Part shown: piece after piece, positions 33,286 through 44,726 of the stretch
Position numbering within the stretch: the first letter of the stretch is position 1
How the letters are laid out: every line of letters starts with the position of its first letter
NCBI GenBank assembly: GCA_032719365.1
Contig: CM064861.1
Span: 94,128,721-94,192,720 of the forward strand
Reading direction: 5' to 3'
Source of the DNA: Prinsepia uniflora
Lineage: Eukaryota > Streptophyta > Magnoliopsida > Rosales > Rosaceae
DNA length: 64,000 nucleotides
Made by a program: the position numbers and the translations under genes
The notes under the pieces: generated by a model
Database searches by the model: none
What the model was told of the DNA's origin: nothing
The model's input: only the letters and a program-made list of their open reading frames with translations

Positions 33286-36200
33286 TGTCAGGACCCACCC
33301 CGGTTTCATCCCGAAACCCGAGGTAAATCCCGCTCCCGTCTGACTCCCCGACACAACACCCAAGTAAAACTCACTCAAACCCAGACAGACGCAGGAGTAA
33401 TTACAAAATATCCCAACCTTATCGTTTACAGAGCATAGCACGAAATTACAAGGAAAATAAAAACTGATAAATACACGCACACAGAAGCCTTTAAACTCTT
33501 CTCGGATCCCTCACGTCACTTCGATGCCTCGGACACTGCCTCGACGTCAAGACCCCGCGTTAGCTCCACAACCTGGAGGGCAATTTAAAACCAAAAGTGT
33601 GAGTGGACCATGATAAAAGAAAGTTTCTAAAACCATGTTATAAGAAAGCCAAGTTTCACCCTCCGTTTTGAAAACCACATGCATAACCAATAATTACGAA
33701 CACAATTATAAATCAATTTACCATATACCGCATCATAAGAAACAGAAACACTATAAAACAGTTAGAAATAAAACCACAACATGTGAATCATAAAATCATA
33801 TCAGAAATCATAACATCACATCATCGTTTTCCCGATCAAACCTGCTGGACCTATCCGAGTCTTTAAACTCCCGAGTCTTTAAACTCAATCCAGGCCTTAA
33901 TCATATCCGAGTCTTTAAACTCCCGAGTCTTTAAACTCAAGGCCTACGGGGGAAATCAATATATCCGAGTCTTTAAACTCCCGAGTCTTTAAACTCAATC
34001 CGGGTCTTTAAACCCAATCCGGCTGGTCCCCCGTCACATATATCCGGGTCTTTAAACCCAATATCCAGATCCAGCAAATCCAATCCCAAAACCATTTGTA
34101 AACCATTTACCAAATCCTCATCCAAACCCGAATCCGAAATCACTGGTCTGATGCCCTTCCGGCATCCAGAACCGTCATTCCGAACCCAAATCCGGAAATT
34201 CACTTTTCAACTTTAAACCCAAATTTCGCTTCCGAAATCCGATTCTAAAACCGAAAACCTTGATTATCAAAATCATATTCCAAAATTCATTTATAATCAT
34301 TAGAAATCACTTATCAATTTAAATCCCAAAACTAAAGCATCAATTTCTGAAACCAACCACTTTCTCGGAAAACGTGCTAGAAATCGGACTTCCTCGAAAA
34401 GCGTGCAATAATGTAAAACCAACCAAAACATACTCGATAAACATAGAATGATGATTGAAACCATAAAACAATTATAGAAAACAGTTATGCATGCTCGAGT
34501 TTAGAGAAGGGGTCCACTCACAGTACCAAGCCCTATTCGCGTCCCGAACGTCCAGCCCGTTCCTCGGCTTCCTCGGCTTTCTCGGGAAATCCCGACCCTG
34601 TTCACAATCACCAAATTATGTCACTAACACGTCTACAAACACTCACCTAAATTCCCTCAAAAATCCCCGAACCGAAGACCGAGAACCCGGGACCCTAAAC
34701 ATTCACCCTCGCAGAACTACACTCAAACGGCTTCCGATTGACTCGAAACCAACTCCATTGAACTCACCATAACTTCTAGACCAAAATCCATGTTGATCGC
34801 TTCTCCATACGCCACCGCACGCGCCCCCACGCGCCGCCCAAAGTGGCTGCGCGTGGCCCTCACGCGCCAGCTACAGTACCATCGTCAACCTCCCGTACTG
34901 TGCTGAACCGGCCGCCGTGGCTTGGAACGGCGAGAAGCATTCTCCACCGTCCGGCCACCATTTCAGTCCCTTCTTTCACCAGCAGCTTCGTCCAGACACC
35001 ACGAATCCATTCCCCAACTCCGTTCACCTCGACACCGTCCCTAGCCCGTCGACTGAACTCGAAACCAGACAGCCCCAAACTCCCCTGCTTCACGATCCAG
35101 CCACCCAGCTCACCTCCATTCACGGTGGCTACACCAAACACATCCTAGGACTTCACTGAACCTAGACCACACCTCCGTTACCCTCGACTCACCCCCAAAC
35201 TCATCGACTCACCGTTTGAAGTTTACGGCCAAACAGAGGAACAGAGACTCCACTTCAACCGAGCTCCGCCGTGAACACCCCCCGTCACGGCGACCATCCC
35301 CGTCGACACCTAGGACCTCCCTGAACATCACCCTGACCTTCAATCCCATCGACACTAAGCCTAGACTCACGACTTTCCAACTGAAATTTCACGGGAAAAC
35401 AGAGTAAGAAATCTCACCTTTCGATTGCAGCTCCGCCGTGCGCACCGCCGCGTGCCACGGTGTTCGTTGGGTCCCCTACAAACTCCTACAGCTCCCCCTA
35501 CCTTGGATTGAGCCACTTCACGGCGTAGCCACCCCCACAGTCTCACGGCCTCCCTGTTTCCCCAGAATTTTGCCGCACCACCACCGTGCCGCCGTGCACG
35601 AGTCCTCCACCAATTCACGACCACCAGCTCAAACACTCCTCTCTGTCACTCTCACAAACCACTCCTCACTCCCCCTTGCACAGAATCGATCATTCTCTCC
35701 CAATGCTTCACCCTCTGTTTCTGTCTGTGTCGAAGAACAAACACACGGGCACACACAGGTGCACCCCAAATAATTAGGACCGCGCACGTACAGGATTCCA
35801 CCAGAATCCTCTACACACCTGCCATGTGTCACCATCCCCCATCCAAGCACTCCCACATGGCCCAATCTCAACCGTCCATTTCTTTCTTTCTGCACAAATC
35901 CCAATGTGCAGAAAGACCAAATTACCCTTCGTTTTAACTCATTTTTACGGTTTCGCCACTAACGTTCTAGACCCGTATCTCACTCATCGTAAGTCCGATG
36001 AATACGTGCCGCCTGTCATCGAACTCAGGACGACGAGATCTATCTAACCATCCTAGGTCAACGTACCAAAACTCGTCCGTACAAAAAGTCAACTATTCCC
36101 CCTAATTTACCCAAATTACGGTCATGCCCTCAACCTTCCGAACATCACAATTTCCTCCTCGGATGTCGGAATCAGGCGTGCCACCTGCCTATGGATTCGT

Positions 36201-36389
36201 GACGTCCTAAACTACGTCCTGGTCACTGGTCAACCCCCATTTGACCATCCAAACTAAAAGTCAACTATTTTGCCCGGACCAGGGGCTAAATCGTCATTTT
36301 TTTTATTGGGACCTACTCACCACGGATTAATCTCACTAATCACACCTTAATCACTATCTTAATTCTGGCTCTCGGGACGGGTTGTTACA
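33286..36389 (-). repeat. Element B 3' LTR (left on this strand)
   Basis: 3,104 bases. In element orientation it starts TGTAACAACCCGTCCC and ends GTCCTGACA. It has eight dyads at 33855-34060, the 12-base inverted pair (33598-33609 and 34511-34522), and GCGCGTG-type words near 34810-34870. Confidence 0.9.
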
Positions 36390-36393
36390 ATCT

Positions 36394-36406
36394 ACCCCCC
36401 TAAAAA
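36394..36406 (-). other. Polypurine tract of element B
   Basis: In element orientation it reads CTTTTTAGGGGGGTA, directly before the 3' LTR. AATTTCGGGGACGAAATT lies just upstream. Confidence 0.75.
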
Positions 36407-36583
36407 GAATTTCGTCCCCGAAATTCCACAGCTAGTTCCCAACACCTAGGGTCTCCTACCCGGTAAATAACAACCTCTCCTTCAATAACCTCATATCGAT
36501 CAGTTATAGTCACTCCTCTCTTATACCTTCCGTCACCCTCCTACGGAACTCACTGTACCACGCCAAGTCCTCTAGGCGAACTC

Positions 36584-37687
36584 CTAGACTCTACCCTGGG
36601 ATCCAACAACCAACCCAACAAAACAACCAAAAGTAAAGCAAGTACCTGTCCCCACATCTGGTGTCGACTGATCCTCCTGCTGAGTCATCGAGAACACCCG
36701 GGCCTGAGATCCCGACGCTCTACCACGTCCCCTCGAACTACTCGTGGCTGTGCCACCACCTCTTCTCGGGCTTGCTGTCCCTGACGCTGTACTCTGCCCG
36801 GACTCCGCTACTCCTCTGCCTACACCACCTTCCTGTGGCAACAGTGGACACTCACGTCGAAAATGACCTCGCTCCCCGCAGTAGAAACACACATTCCAAC
36901 CTGGTCCACTGCTCGGTCTCCCCGTAGACGCTACCGACGTCGCACTCACTTGCAGAGTCGGCGGTGCTCGGTAACCCCAAAATCCTGAACTCTGGGCACT
37001 GCCAGGCCTACCAAAACGATCATCGCCCGACGAGGACGATCCACTGAAGTTACCCCTTTTCGGTGTCCGCTGACTCGAAGCTCCAGGAATAGATGGTTCC
37101 CGGCGTCGCACCGGCAAACTAGCCTCAACTCGCACCGCAGCATCCGACAAGTCTCGGAGGGTAGCAAAAGATCCAGCCGTCACTATGGCTCGAATCTCAC
37201 CTCGCAAGCCCAACTCAAACCTACGGCATTTCTCGGCTTCAGTGGCCACAAAAGCAGGAGCAAACCGAGACAACATCTGGAACTTCCGTTCATACTCTGC
37301 CACTGTCATATTCCCCTGCTGGAGCTGCAGAAACTCCGCCTCCCTGGCATCCCGGAAAGAACGAGGATAATATTGCTCCAGAAACCGTTCCCTGAAAGTC
37401 TCCCAGGTTACACTATGGACACCCCAACCGGACAACTCGAGGGTATACCACCACTCATACGCCGCACCATCTAGTAAAAAGGTAGCCAACACTACTCGCT
37501 CCTCCGGCGGACAATGCATCACCGCAAAAATCCGCTCAAGTCTGGTAATCCACCTCTGGGCTTCCTCAGGATCAGCCCCACCACTAAAAGTAGTAGCTCC
37601 GAGCCGCTGGGCTCGCTCAATCGTGGCACTCTCCGTCTCTCTTGCTACTAATTCAGGTTGTGGAGAGGGTCTACGTCTCGGAGGCAT
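36584..37687 (-). CDS. gag: Gag protein of element B
   Basis: The product is 367 residues from ATG 37687. The frame is open further upstream into the primer site, but MPPRRRPSP matches the starts of the other gag proteins here. The retrotransposon Gag core spans about residues 25-190 (VMHCPPEERVVLATFLLDGA, then WETFRERFLEQYY and RRFELGLRGEIRAIV). A CCHC zinc knuckle follows at C267, C270, H275 and C280, and then a Gly/Arg/Ser-rich tail. Such Gag assembles particles and binds RNA. After FSMTQQEDQSTPDVGTGT the protein ends within about 20 unrelated residues, exactly where the autonomous element continues into protease, so pol was lost cleanly. No frameshift is present. It is likely expressible. 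Confidence 0.9.
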   Translation of the reverse strand: MPPRRRPSPQPELVARETESATIERAQRLGATTFSGGADPEEAQRWITRLERIFAVMHCPPEERVVLATFLLDGAAYEWWYTLELSGWGVHSVTWETFRERFLEQYYPRSFRDAREAEFLQLQQGNMTVAEYERKFQMLSRFAPAFVATEAEKCRRFELGLRGEIRAIVTAGSFATLRDLSDAAVRVEASLPVRRREPSIPGASSQRTPKRGNFSGSSSSGDDRFGRPGSAQSSGFWGYRAPPTLQVSATSVASTGRPSSGPGWNVCFYCGERGHFRRECPLLPQEGGVGRGVAESGQSTASGTASPRRGGGTATSSSRGRGRASGSQARVFSMTQQEDQSTPDVGTGTCFTFGCFVGLVVGSQGRV

Positions 37688-37780
37688 CGTCAACCGCACG
37701 CTGAAAGAGGCATAGAAGTAGTCAAACAATTGAAACACAACCTCACAAACCAACAAACCCCACAAACTCGACAAACCTAT

Positions 37781-37792
37781 GCTCTGATACCA
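37781..37792 (-). other. Primer binding site of element B
   Basis: On the minus strand it reads TGGTATCAGAGC, two bases after the 5' LTR end (37795), complementary to initiator Met tRNA. Confidence 0.9.
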
Positions 37793-37794
37793 AT

Positions 37795-40700
37795 TGTCAG
37801 GACCCACCCCGGTTTCATCCCGAAACCCGAGGTAAATCCCGCTCCCGTCTGACTCCCCGACACAACACCCAAGTAAAACTCACTCAAACCCAGACAGACG
37901 CAGGAGTAATTACAAAATATCCCAACCTTATCGTTTACAGAGCATAGCACGAAATTACAAGGAAAATAAAAACTGATAAATACACGCACACAGAAGCCTT
38001 TAAACTCTTCTCGGATCCCTCACGTCACTTCGATGCCTCGGACACTGCCTCGACGTCAAGACCCCGCGTTAGCTCCACAACCTGGAGGGCAATTTAAAAC
38101 CAAAAGTGTGAGTGGACCATGATAAAAGAAAGTTTCTAAAACCATGTTATAAGAAAGCCAAGTTTCACCCTCCGTTTTGAAAACCACATGCATAACCAAT
38201 AATTACGAACACAATTATAAATCAATTTACCATATACCGCATCATAAGAAACAGAAACACTATAAAACAGTTAGAAATAAAACCACAACATGTGAATCAT
38301 AAAATCATATCAGAAATCATAACATCACATCATCGTTTTCCCGATCAAACCTGCTGGACCTATCCGAGTCTTTAAACTCCCGAGTCTTTAAACTCAATCC
38401 AGGCCTTAATCATATCCGAGTCTTTAAACTCCCGAGTCTTTAAACTCAAGGCCTACGGGGGAAATCAATATATCCGAGTCTTTAAACTCCCGAGTCTTTA
38501 AACTCAATCCGGGTCTTTAAACCCAATCCGGCTGGTCCCCCGTCACATATATCCGGGTCTTTAAACCCAATATCCAGATCCAGCAAATCCAATCCCAAAA
38601 CCATTTGTAAACCATTTACCAAATCCTCATCCAAACCCGAATCCGAAATCACTGGTCTGATGCCCTTCCGGCATCCAGAACCGTCATTCCGAACCCAAAT
38701 CCGGAAATTCACTTTTCAACTTTAAACCCAAATTTCGCTTCCGAAATCCGATTCTAAAACCGAAAACCTTGATTATCAAAATCATATTCCAAAATTCATT
38801 TATAATCATTAGAAATCACTTATCAATTTAAATCCCAAAACTAAAGCATCAATTTCTGAAACCAACCACTTTCTCGGAAAACGTGCTAGAAATCGGACTT
38901 CCTCGAAAAGCGTGCAATAATGTAAAACCAACCAAAACATACTCGATAAACATAGAATGATGATTGAAACCATAAAACAATTATAGAAAACAGTTATGCA
39001 TGCTCGAGTTTAGAGAAGGGGTCCACTCACAGTACCAAGCCCTATTCGCGTCCCGAACGTCCAGCCCGTTCCTCGGCTTCCTCGGCTTTCTCGGGAAATC
39101 CCGACCCTGTTCACAATCACCAAATTATGTCACTAACACGTCTACAAACACTCACCTAAATTCCCTCAAAAATCCCCGAACCGAAGACCGAGAACCCGGG
39201 ACCCTAAACATTCACCCTCGCAGAACTACACTCAAACGGCTTCCGATTGACTCGAAACCAACTCCATTGAACTCACCATAACTTCTAGACCAAAATCCAT
39301 GTTGATCGCTTCTCCATACGCCACCGCACGCGCCCCCACGCGCCGCCCAAAGTGGCTGCGCGTGGCCCTCACGCGCCAGCTACAGTACCATCGTCAACCT
39401 CCCGTACTGTGCTGAACCGGCCGCCGTGGCTTGGAACGGCGAGAAGCATTCTCCACCGTCCGGCCACCATTTCAGTCCCTTCTTTCACCAGCAGCTTCGT
39501 CCAGACACCACGAATCCATTCCCCAACTCCGTTCACCTCGACACCGTCCCTAGCCCGTCGACTGAACTCGAAACCAGACAGCCCCAAACTCCCCTGCTTC
39601 ACGATCCAGCCACCCAGCTCACCTCCATTCACGGTGGCTACACCAAACACATCCTAGGACTTCACTGAACCTAGACCACACCTCCGTTACCCTCGACTCA
39701 CCCCCAAACTCATCGACTCACCGTTTGAAGTTTACGGCCAAACAGAGGAACAGAGACTCCACTTCAACCGAGCTCCGCCGTGAACACCCCCCGTCACGGC
39801 GACCATCCCCGTCGACACCTAGGACCTCCCTGAACATCACCCTGACCTTCAATCCCATCGACACTAAGCCTAGACTCACGACTTTCCAACTGAAATTTCA
39901 CGGGAAAACAGAGTAAGAAATCTCACCTTTCGATTGCAGCTCCGCCGTGCGCACCGCCGCGTGCCACGGTGTTCGTTGGGTCCCCTACAAACTCCTACAG
40001 CTCCCCCTACCTTGGATTGAGCCACTTCACGGCGTAGCCACCCCCACAGTCTCACGGCCTCCCTGTTTCCCCAGAATTTTGCCGCACCACCACCGTGCCG
40101 CCGTGCACGAGTCCTCCACCAATTCACGACCACCAGCTCAAACACTCCTCTCTGTCACTCTCACAAACCACTCCTCACTCCCCCTTGCACAGAATCGATC
40201 ATTCTCTCCCAATGCTTCACCCTCTGTTTCTGTCTGTGTCGAAGAACAAACACACGGGCACACACAGGTGCACCCCAAATAATTAGGACCGCGCACGTAC
40301 AGGATTCCACCAGAATCCTCTACACACCTGCCATGTGTCACCATCCCCCATCCAAGCACTCCCACATGGCCCAATCTCAACCGTCCATTTCTTTCTTTCT
40401 GCACAAATCCCAATGTGCAGAAAGACCAAATTACCCTTCGTTTTAACTCATTTTTACGGTTTCGCCACTAACGTTCTAGACCCGTATCTCACTCATCGTA
40501 AGTCCGATGAATACGTGCCGCCTGTCATCGAACTCAGGACGACGAGATCTATCTAACCATCCTAGGTCAACGTACCAAAACTCGTCCGTACAAAAAGTCA
40601 ACTATTCCCCCTAATTTACCCAAATTACGGTCATGCCCTCAACCTTCCGAACATCACAATTTCCTCCTCGGATGTCGGAATCAGGCGTGCCACCTGCCTA

Positions 40701-40896
40701 TGGATTCGTGACGTCCTAAACTACGTCCTGGTCACTGGTCAACCCCCATTTGACCATCCAAACTAAAAGTCAACTATTTTACCCGGACCAGGGGCAAAAT
40801 CGTCATTTTTTATTGGGACCTACTCACCACGGATTAATCTCACTAATCACACCTTAATCACTATCTTAATTCTGGCTCTCGGGACGGGTTGTTACA
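37795..40896 (-). repeat. Element B 5' LTR (right on this strand)
   Basis: 3,102 bases, nearly identical to the copy at 33286-36389. The eight dyads are at 38364-38569. Any open frames inside both LTRs (for example near 39352, 39426, 39947) are duplicated non-coding sequence. Confidence 0.9.
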
Positions 40897-40901
40897 CTCT
40901 A

Positions 40902-41062
40902 GGCAGCTACCAGATGTTCGATCGAAATGTTATAAACAACATCGAACAATGAAATATATACGACTGATATCCCTCCAAGATTATAGTATGCACGCCTATT
41001 GATCGATGGAGGGAGTGTAGAAACTACAAGTTTTGGTTGCAACAAAAGGAAGACGTGCTCGA
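40902..41062. other. Short host or element X remnant between B and D
   Basis: 161 bases with no gene. An inverted pair TGTTCGAT (40915-40922) and ATCGAACA (40941-40948) is present. The first bases may continue element X. Its far end was joined to 56139 onward before element D entered. Confidence 0.4.
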
Positions 41063-41324
41063 TAAAAGGTATTTAAAACATGTTTCTGTTTTAGGTTTTA
41101 TTGAATTTACTTTTCTTTACAGTAGTGCCCTATTTATACAAAGGTTTTAACAGAGTCCTAACTAGGTATATACAAGTAGAGTCCTAACTAGGTATGTAGT
41201 GGTAGATACTAACTAGGAAAGAAATACAGTAGGAAGGAATCAAGAATGATTCCTGTAGAGATCTGATTTGTCGAATCAGGGAGAAGAAGTCTCAATCTCC
41301 TGTGATTCGGCAGGGTCCTTAATA
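41063..41324 (-). repeat. Element D 3' LTR
   Basis: 262 bases, the downstream LTR of the minus-strand Copia element. A G-rich tract (CTTGCGGGGGCG in element orientation, 41325-41336) lies directly before it as the polypurine tract. Confidence 0.9.
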
Positions 41325-41923
41325 CGCCCCCGCAAGATGGTGGAGCCATCATCGACACCAATCTTGGAACGTAGGAGCTGAAAACGCGGGCGGGGCAGCG
41401 GCTTGGTAAGAGCATCAGCTAGTTGATCATCCGTCGTGACATGAGAGACCTGGAGGAGACCACGAGTGACGTGATCATGAACGAAGTGGAAGTCAATGTT
41501 GACATGCTTCATGTGTGAGTGAAGAACGGGATTGGCACAGTAGAAGGTGGTGCCAATGTTGTCGCAGGAAATGGTTGGTGGACCAGCAACAGAGAGACCG
41601 AGTTCCCGGAGGAGAGATTGGACCCAAAGCAGCTCAGCAGTGGTGGAAGCCACAACACGGTATTCGGCCTCAGTGGATGACCTGGAAACGGCCTTCTGTT
41701 CCCGGGAACTCCAGGAGATGAGATTGGCCCCAAGATAAACCAGGTAAGCAGTAGTGGATTTGCGGTCTGAGGGGTCTCCTGCCCAATCGGCATCTGAAAA
41801 GGCATGGAGGTTATGGGAGTGAGAAACAGCGTGGAGACGGTTGGAAGACCGGGAGTGAAGCTGGAGGCCATAGAACATGGTGCCCTTGAGATAGCGCAAG
41901 ATGCGTTTGAGGGACTGCCAGTG
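41276..41923 (-). pseudogene. Copia RNase H portion of element D
   Basis: On the minus strand the frame runs from the break at 41923 (ILRYLKGTMFYGLQL) through the Copia RNase H. It shows FSDADWAGDPSDRKSTTAY, STEAEYRVV, CDNIGTTFYCANPV and the terminal DQLADALTKPLPRPRF. It continues the RT domain that stops at 52136 across element C, and the break is precise because CAGTG is duplicated. The enzyme would degrade RNA in RNA-DNA hybrids during reverse transcription. The piece itself looks intact, but it is separated from RT by 10.2 kb. The frame runs about 50 bases into the LTR before its stop. Confidence 0.85.
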
Positions 41924-42563
41924 TGTAACACCCCGGAAATTCGAGGATTTCCATATTGTAATTTTTTGTGTGAATTGACGATTTTACCCCTGTGAATGGT
42001 ATGGTCAAATTGTTGACTTTTTGATTGAGGAACTAAATGGACTTTGACCTATGACCGTGACGTAGTTCGGGACGTCACGAGTTCATAGACAGGTGGCACG
42101 TCCATTTCGGACGATCAGGGAAAAAGTTATGGCTATCGGAAGTTCAGGGGCATTACCGTAATTTGGACTCTCGGGGGAAAATGTTGACTTTTCTTTTGAC
42201 AACTAATTTTCAGTTGACTCAAGGACCGTTGGGTAGGCCTCGACGTCCTGAGTCCGTAGACAGGCGGCACGCTGAAATCGGACTTCGTACGAGGAAGTTA
42301 TGGTCAGAAACGTGAATTCGGGAAGTTCGTGTCTCGGTTTTCGTGTCGAATATTATATTCAGAAATTCTGATTGAAGGACGCCTGGGGAGTGACAAGTGT
42401 CACTCACCCATTGGCTAGATTGGATCAGATCCACTATTGGATTAATTAAACATTTGAACCAGCTTTAAATGTCAGCCTTTGGATTGAAAACCCCAGATCA
42501 GATCTCAGCCCTTGATCTAATCTGGAGATTCAATCTGAGCCATCCATTTCCTTCCCTCCATTT

Positions 42564-42574
42564 CTTTATAATTC
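42564..42574 (+). promoter_or_regulatory. Probable TATA box of element C
   Basis: CTTTATAATTC is the best TATA-like word in the LTR. It lies about 330 bases before the first donor-like site, so transcription would start near 42600. The copy in the 3' LTR is at 49976-49986. Not tested. Confidence 0.4.
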
Positions 42575-43085
42575 ATACCCGCAGAGCACATTCTGCCATT
42601 TCGATCCAACCTTTCCAGCAAACCATCCACTCTCTGTGTCTGTGTATTGGGGACTTGCCGGCGAGGCTGAACGGTGGCAGTGAGCACGGCGGAGGACGGC
42701 GGCGTGGGGGGAAAACCGGAAAACCCGAAACGGTTTCTAAAACTCAGATTTTGGTAACTCGAATTCCCACGTTTAGTTTTGTTTCCTATTAATCCTAATC
42801 GACTCTAGGGACTTATAGGAACCTTCTGGGCTTGAGTTCACGACCGGAGGTAGCCTGAACGGAGTGCAAACGGCGACGGGAACCCGGGTCTGTTCATCGA
42901 GGTAAGTCTTTGTTTCAGCCCTTGTTTATTGATTTTAATTAGCTAGAACTGTTCCTGGGTATAAGACGAACATCTAGGAACAAACCAGAGTGAAAATGGT
43001 TGGGTGTAGAAGAAATGGTGACCGGGTCGTGATCGCGGGTCTGTTCGACCCAAGTTGCAGAGATACGGGTCAACCCGTCTGAGGA

Positions 43086-43440
43086 CAGAGGTGATGACGT
43101 GGCACCCTGTCAGACTGTCAGGTGACGTGGACCAACCGTGAGCCGACACGTGTCACATGTCAGTGCACAGTCAGCACTGACATGTCAGTGACGTGGACCA
43201 GTCAGGGACTGCCACGTGTCACAGACATGTCAGTGACGTGGACCAGTGCCATGCTGACACGTGGCACATGTCAGATCTGACACGTGGTCTGACAGATCAG
43301 TGAGGTGGACCAATTGGATGTTGACACGTGGCACCTGTCAGAGTCTGACACGTCAGACCTGACAGCTGTCAGATGACGTCAGCATGACGTCATGCTGACG
43401 TCAGCAGTGACGTCAGCGATGACGTCAGCAGGAACTGTTC
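43086..43440 (+). promoter_or_regulatory. Dense array of ACGT-core (bZIP-type) sites
   Basis: About 15 ACGT cores lie in 355 bases. They include CACGTG-containing words (GACACGTGGCA, CCACGTGTCA), GTGACGTGGACC repeats and five TGACGTCA-type words near the end. ACGTGG and TGACGTCA bind plant bZIP factors such as ABF and TGA proteins. TGACATGTCAG palindromes are interleaved. The same array is at 50498-50852 in the 3' LTR. A regulatory role is inferred. Confidence 0.55.
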
Positions 43441-44726
43441 CTGCGTTGACCGCCACGTTGACCGGCGCGTGGGGGCGCGTGTGAACAGTGTTTCTGGTGG
43501 GACCACCACCATTCTTTAGGTTTCGACGATCCGGATCCAATGGCGGTGGTTTCGGGTCGATCGGAGATCATTAAGTTGGTCAAAATAAGGTTTATTGCCT
43601 TGGGAAGCGCGTTCGGGCGGCTTTCCCGGGTCGGTTTCGACCTAGGCTTTCATGGTTGAATGTTGGGGGTTTAATTTGACCTTTACGAATACTTGGATTT
43701 GACAGGGATTGTACATTTGTACCAGGACGAGGGTATACGTTCGGTTTCTAGCAGGATTGTACTGTGAGTGGGCCATTTTCTTAAACCCTTGTGTGCATAA
43801 ATGTTTTCTGGTTTTATTATACTTATTCACATGCTAAAACAATGATGGTTTTGATGATATGGAAAATATGGTTATGGCACGTTTCACGGTATTTGGGCTT
43901 GAGACCCGTCCGATGAAACTGAATGATTGGTTCGGATTCTATCTATGTATATATATGTTTGCATGTGGATATCAATAAAATGTATTTGTTACTGCACTGT
44001 ATAGATCCTTCCATATTATATTGTCTCCTCCGGATGAGGTACCCCGGAGAGGTCACGGACGTCTAGTACGTCCAGCGTCTATGACGCTAAGCATCGGGGA
44101 TGCTGTACCCGAACGGGGTTCGGGGATTGAACTCGGAAATTGAGACCCGAGTGGCACGCGTAGCCTTGTGATTGTGACCTATTGGACGTCAGGGACGTCA
44201 GACATCAGGGATGTCGGGATTGGAGTGTATAGTGCAGCAACTAAAATTATGGTTATGGTTTTGCTATATGCCTTATGGTTCATATTCTATGGTTTATGAT
44301 TTTGGAATTATGGTGCACGCATATTTGGAAAACGGAGGGGTAAATTATATGTTTTACTTATCAAACGATTTCATAAACTTGTGTTTCGGTCCACTCACCC
44401 TTACTGTTTGATAACCCCTCCAGGTCGGGAAACTGAGGTAGAGGAGGAGCCAGAGGCTGAGGCATAGATCTACTTCTGCGTACCTGAACCCCTGCTGGGC
44501 GGTGTACCCGCAGGATTACTTTAGAGTCGTGCTCGCAAATTTGTAATTTTGGATTATATCCCTTGTCTGACATTCGTTTAATTCGGATTTTATGTATGAC
44601 TTTAATTTGGTTATTTATGCTTTTAAATGTTTTGAGGTTAAAATTGGTATGAATTATTGGGTGTCAGACGGGAGCAGGGCACGTCCCCTTGTGGTCCCTG
44701 TGGGATCGGGGCGGGTCCTGTCAGCT

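Larger units (their letters stand above)
33286..40896 (-). mobile_element. Element B: gag-only LTR retrotransposon (TR-GAG type)
   Basis: A perfect 5-bp duplication CTCTA (33281-33285 and 40897-40901) flanks the 7.6-kb element. Its LTRs (33286-36389 and 37795-40896) are almost identical. I saw only a handful of changes near the element's 5' LTR heads (36270-36310 against 40780-40812). The interior is only 1,405 bases: primer site, one intact gag frame, a short tail and a purine tract. No protease, RT, RNase H or integrase is present. The layout matches TR-GAG elements, which need enzymes from an autonomous relative. The near-identity of the LTRs implies very recent mobility. Confidence 0.9.
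41924..44723 (+). repeat. Element C 5' LTR
   Basis: Starts TGTAACACCCCGG and ends GGTCCTGTCA. It has the shared head module, a likely TATA box near 42564, a GTAAGT donor at 42902, an ACGT-rich array at 43086-43440, an acceptor ending 43705, a GTGAGTGGGCC donor at 43764 and an acceptor ending 44423. Confidence 0.95.

Noticed and set aside
34491..35773. Several 60-110 codon frames repeated exactly at 39000-40282
   Set aside because: They lie in the two LTRs of element B and are identical only because the LTRs are.
42469..42792. 107-codon frame at the LTR promoter of C, repeated at 49881
   Set aside because: It overlaps the TATA-like word and the shared leader, and has low-complexity Arg/Gly stretches. 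No relative is seen in other LTRs.
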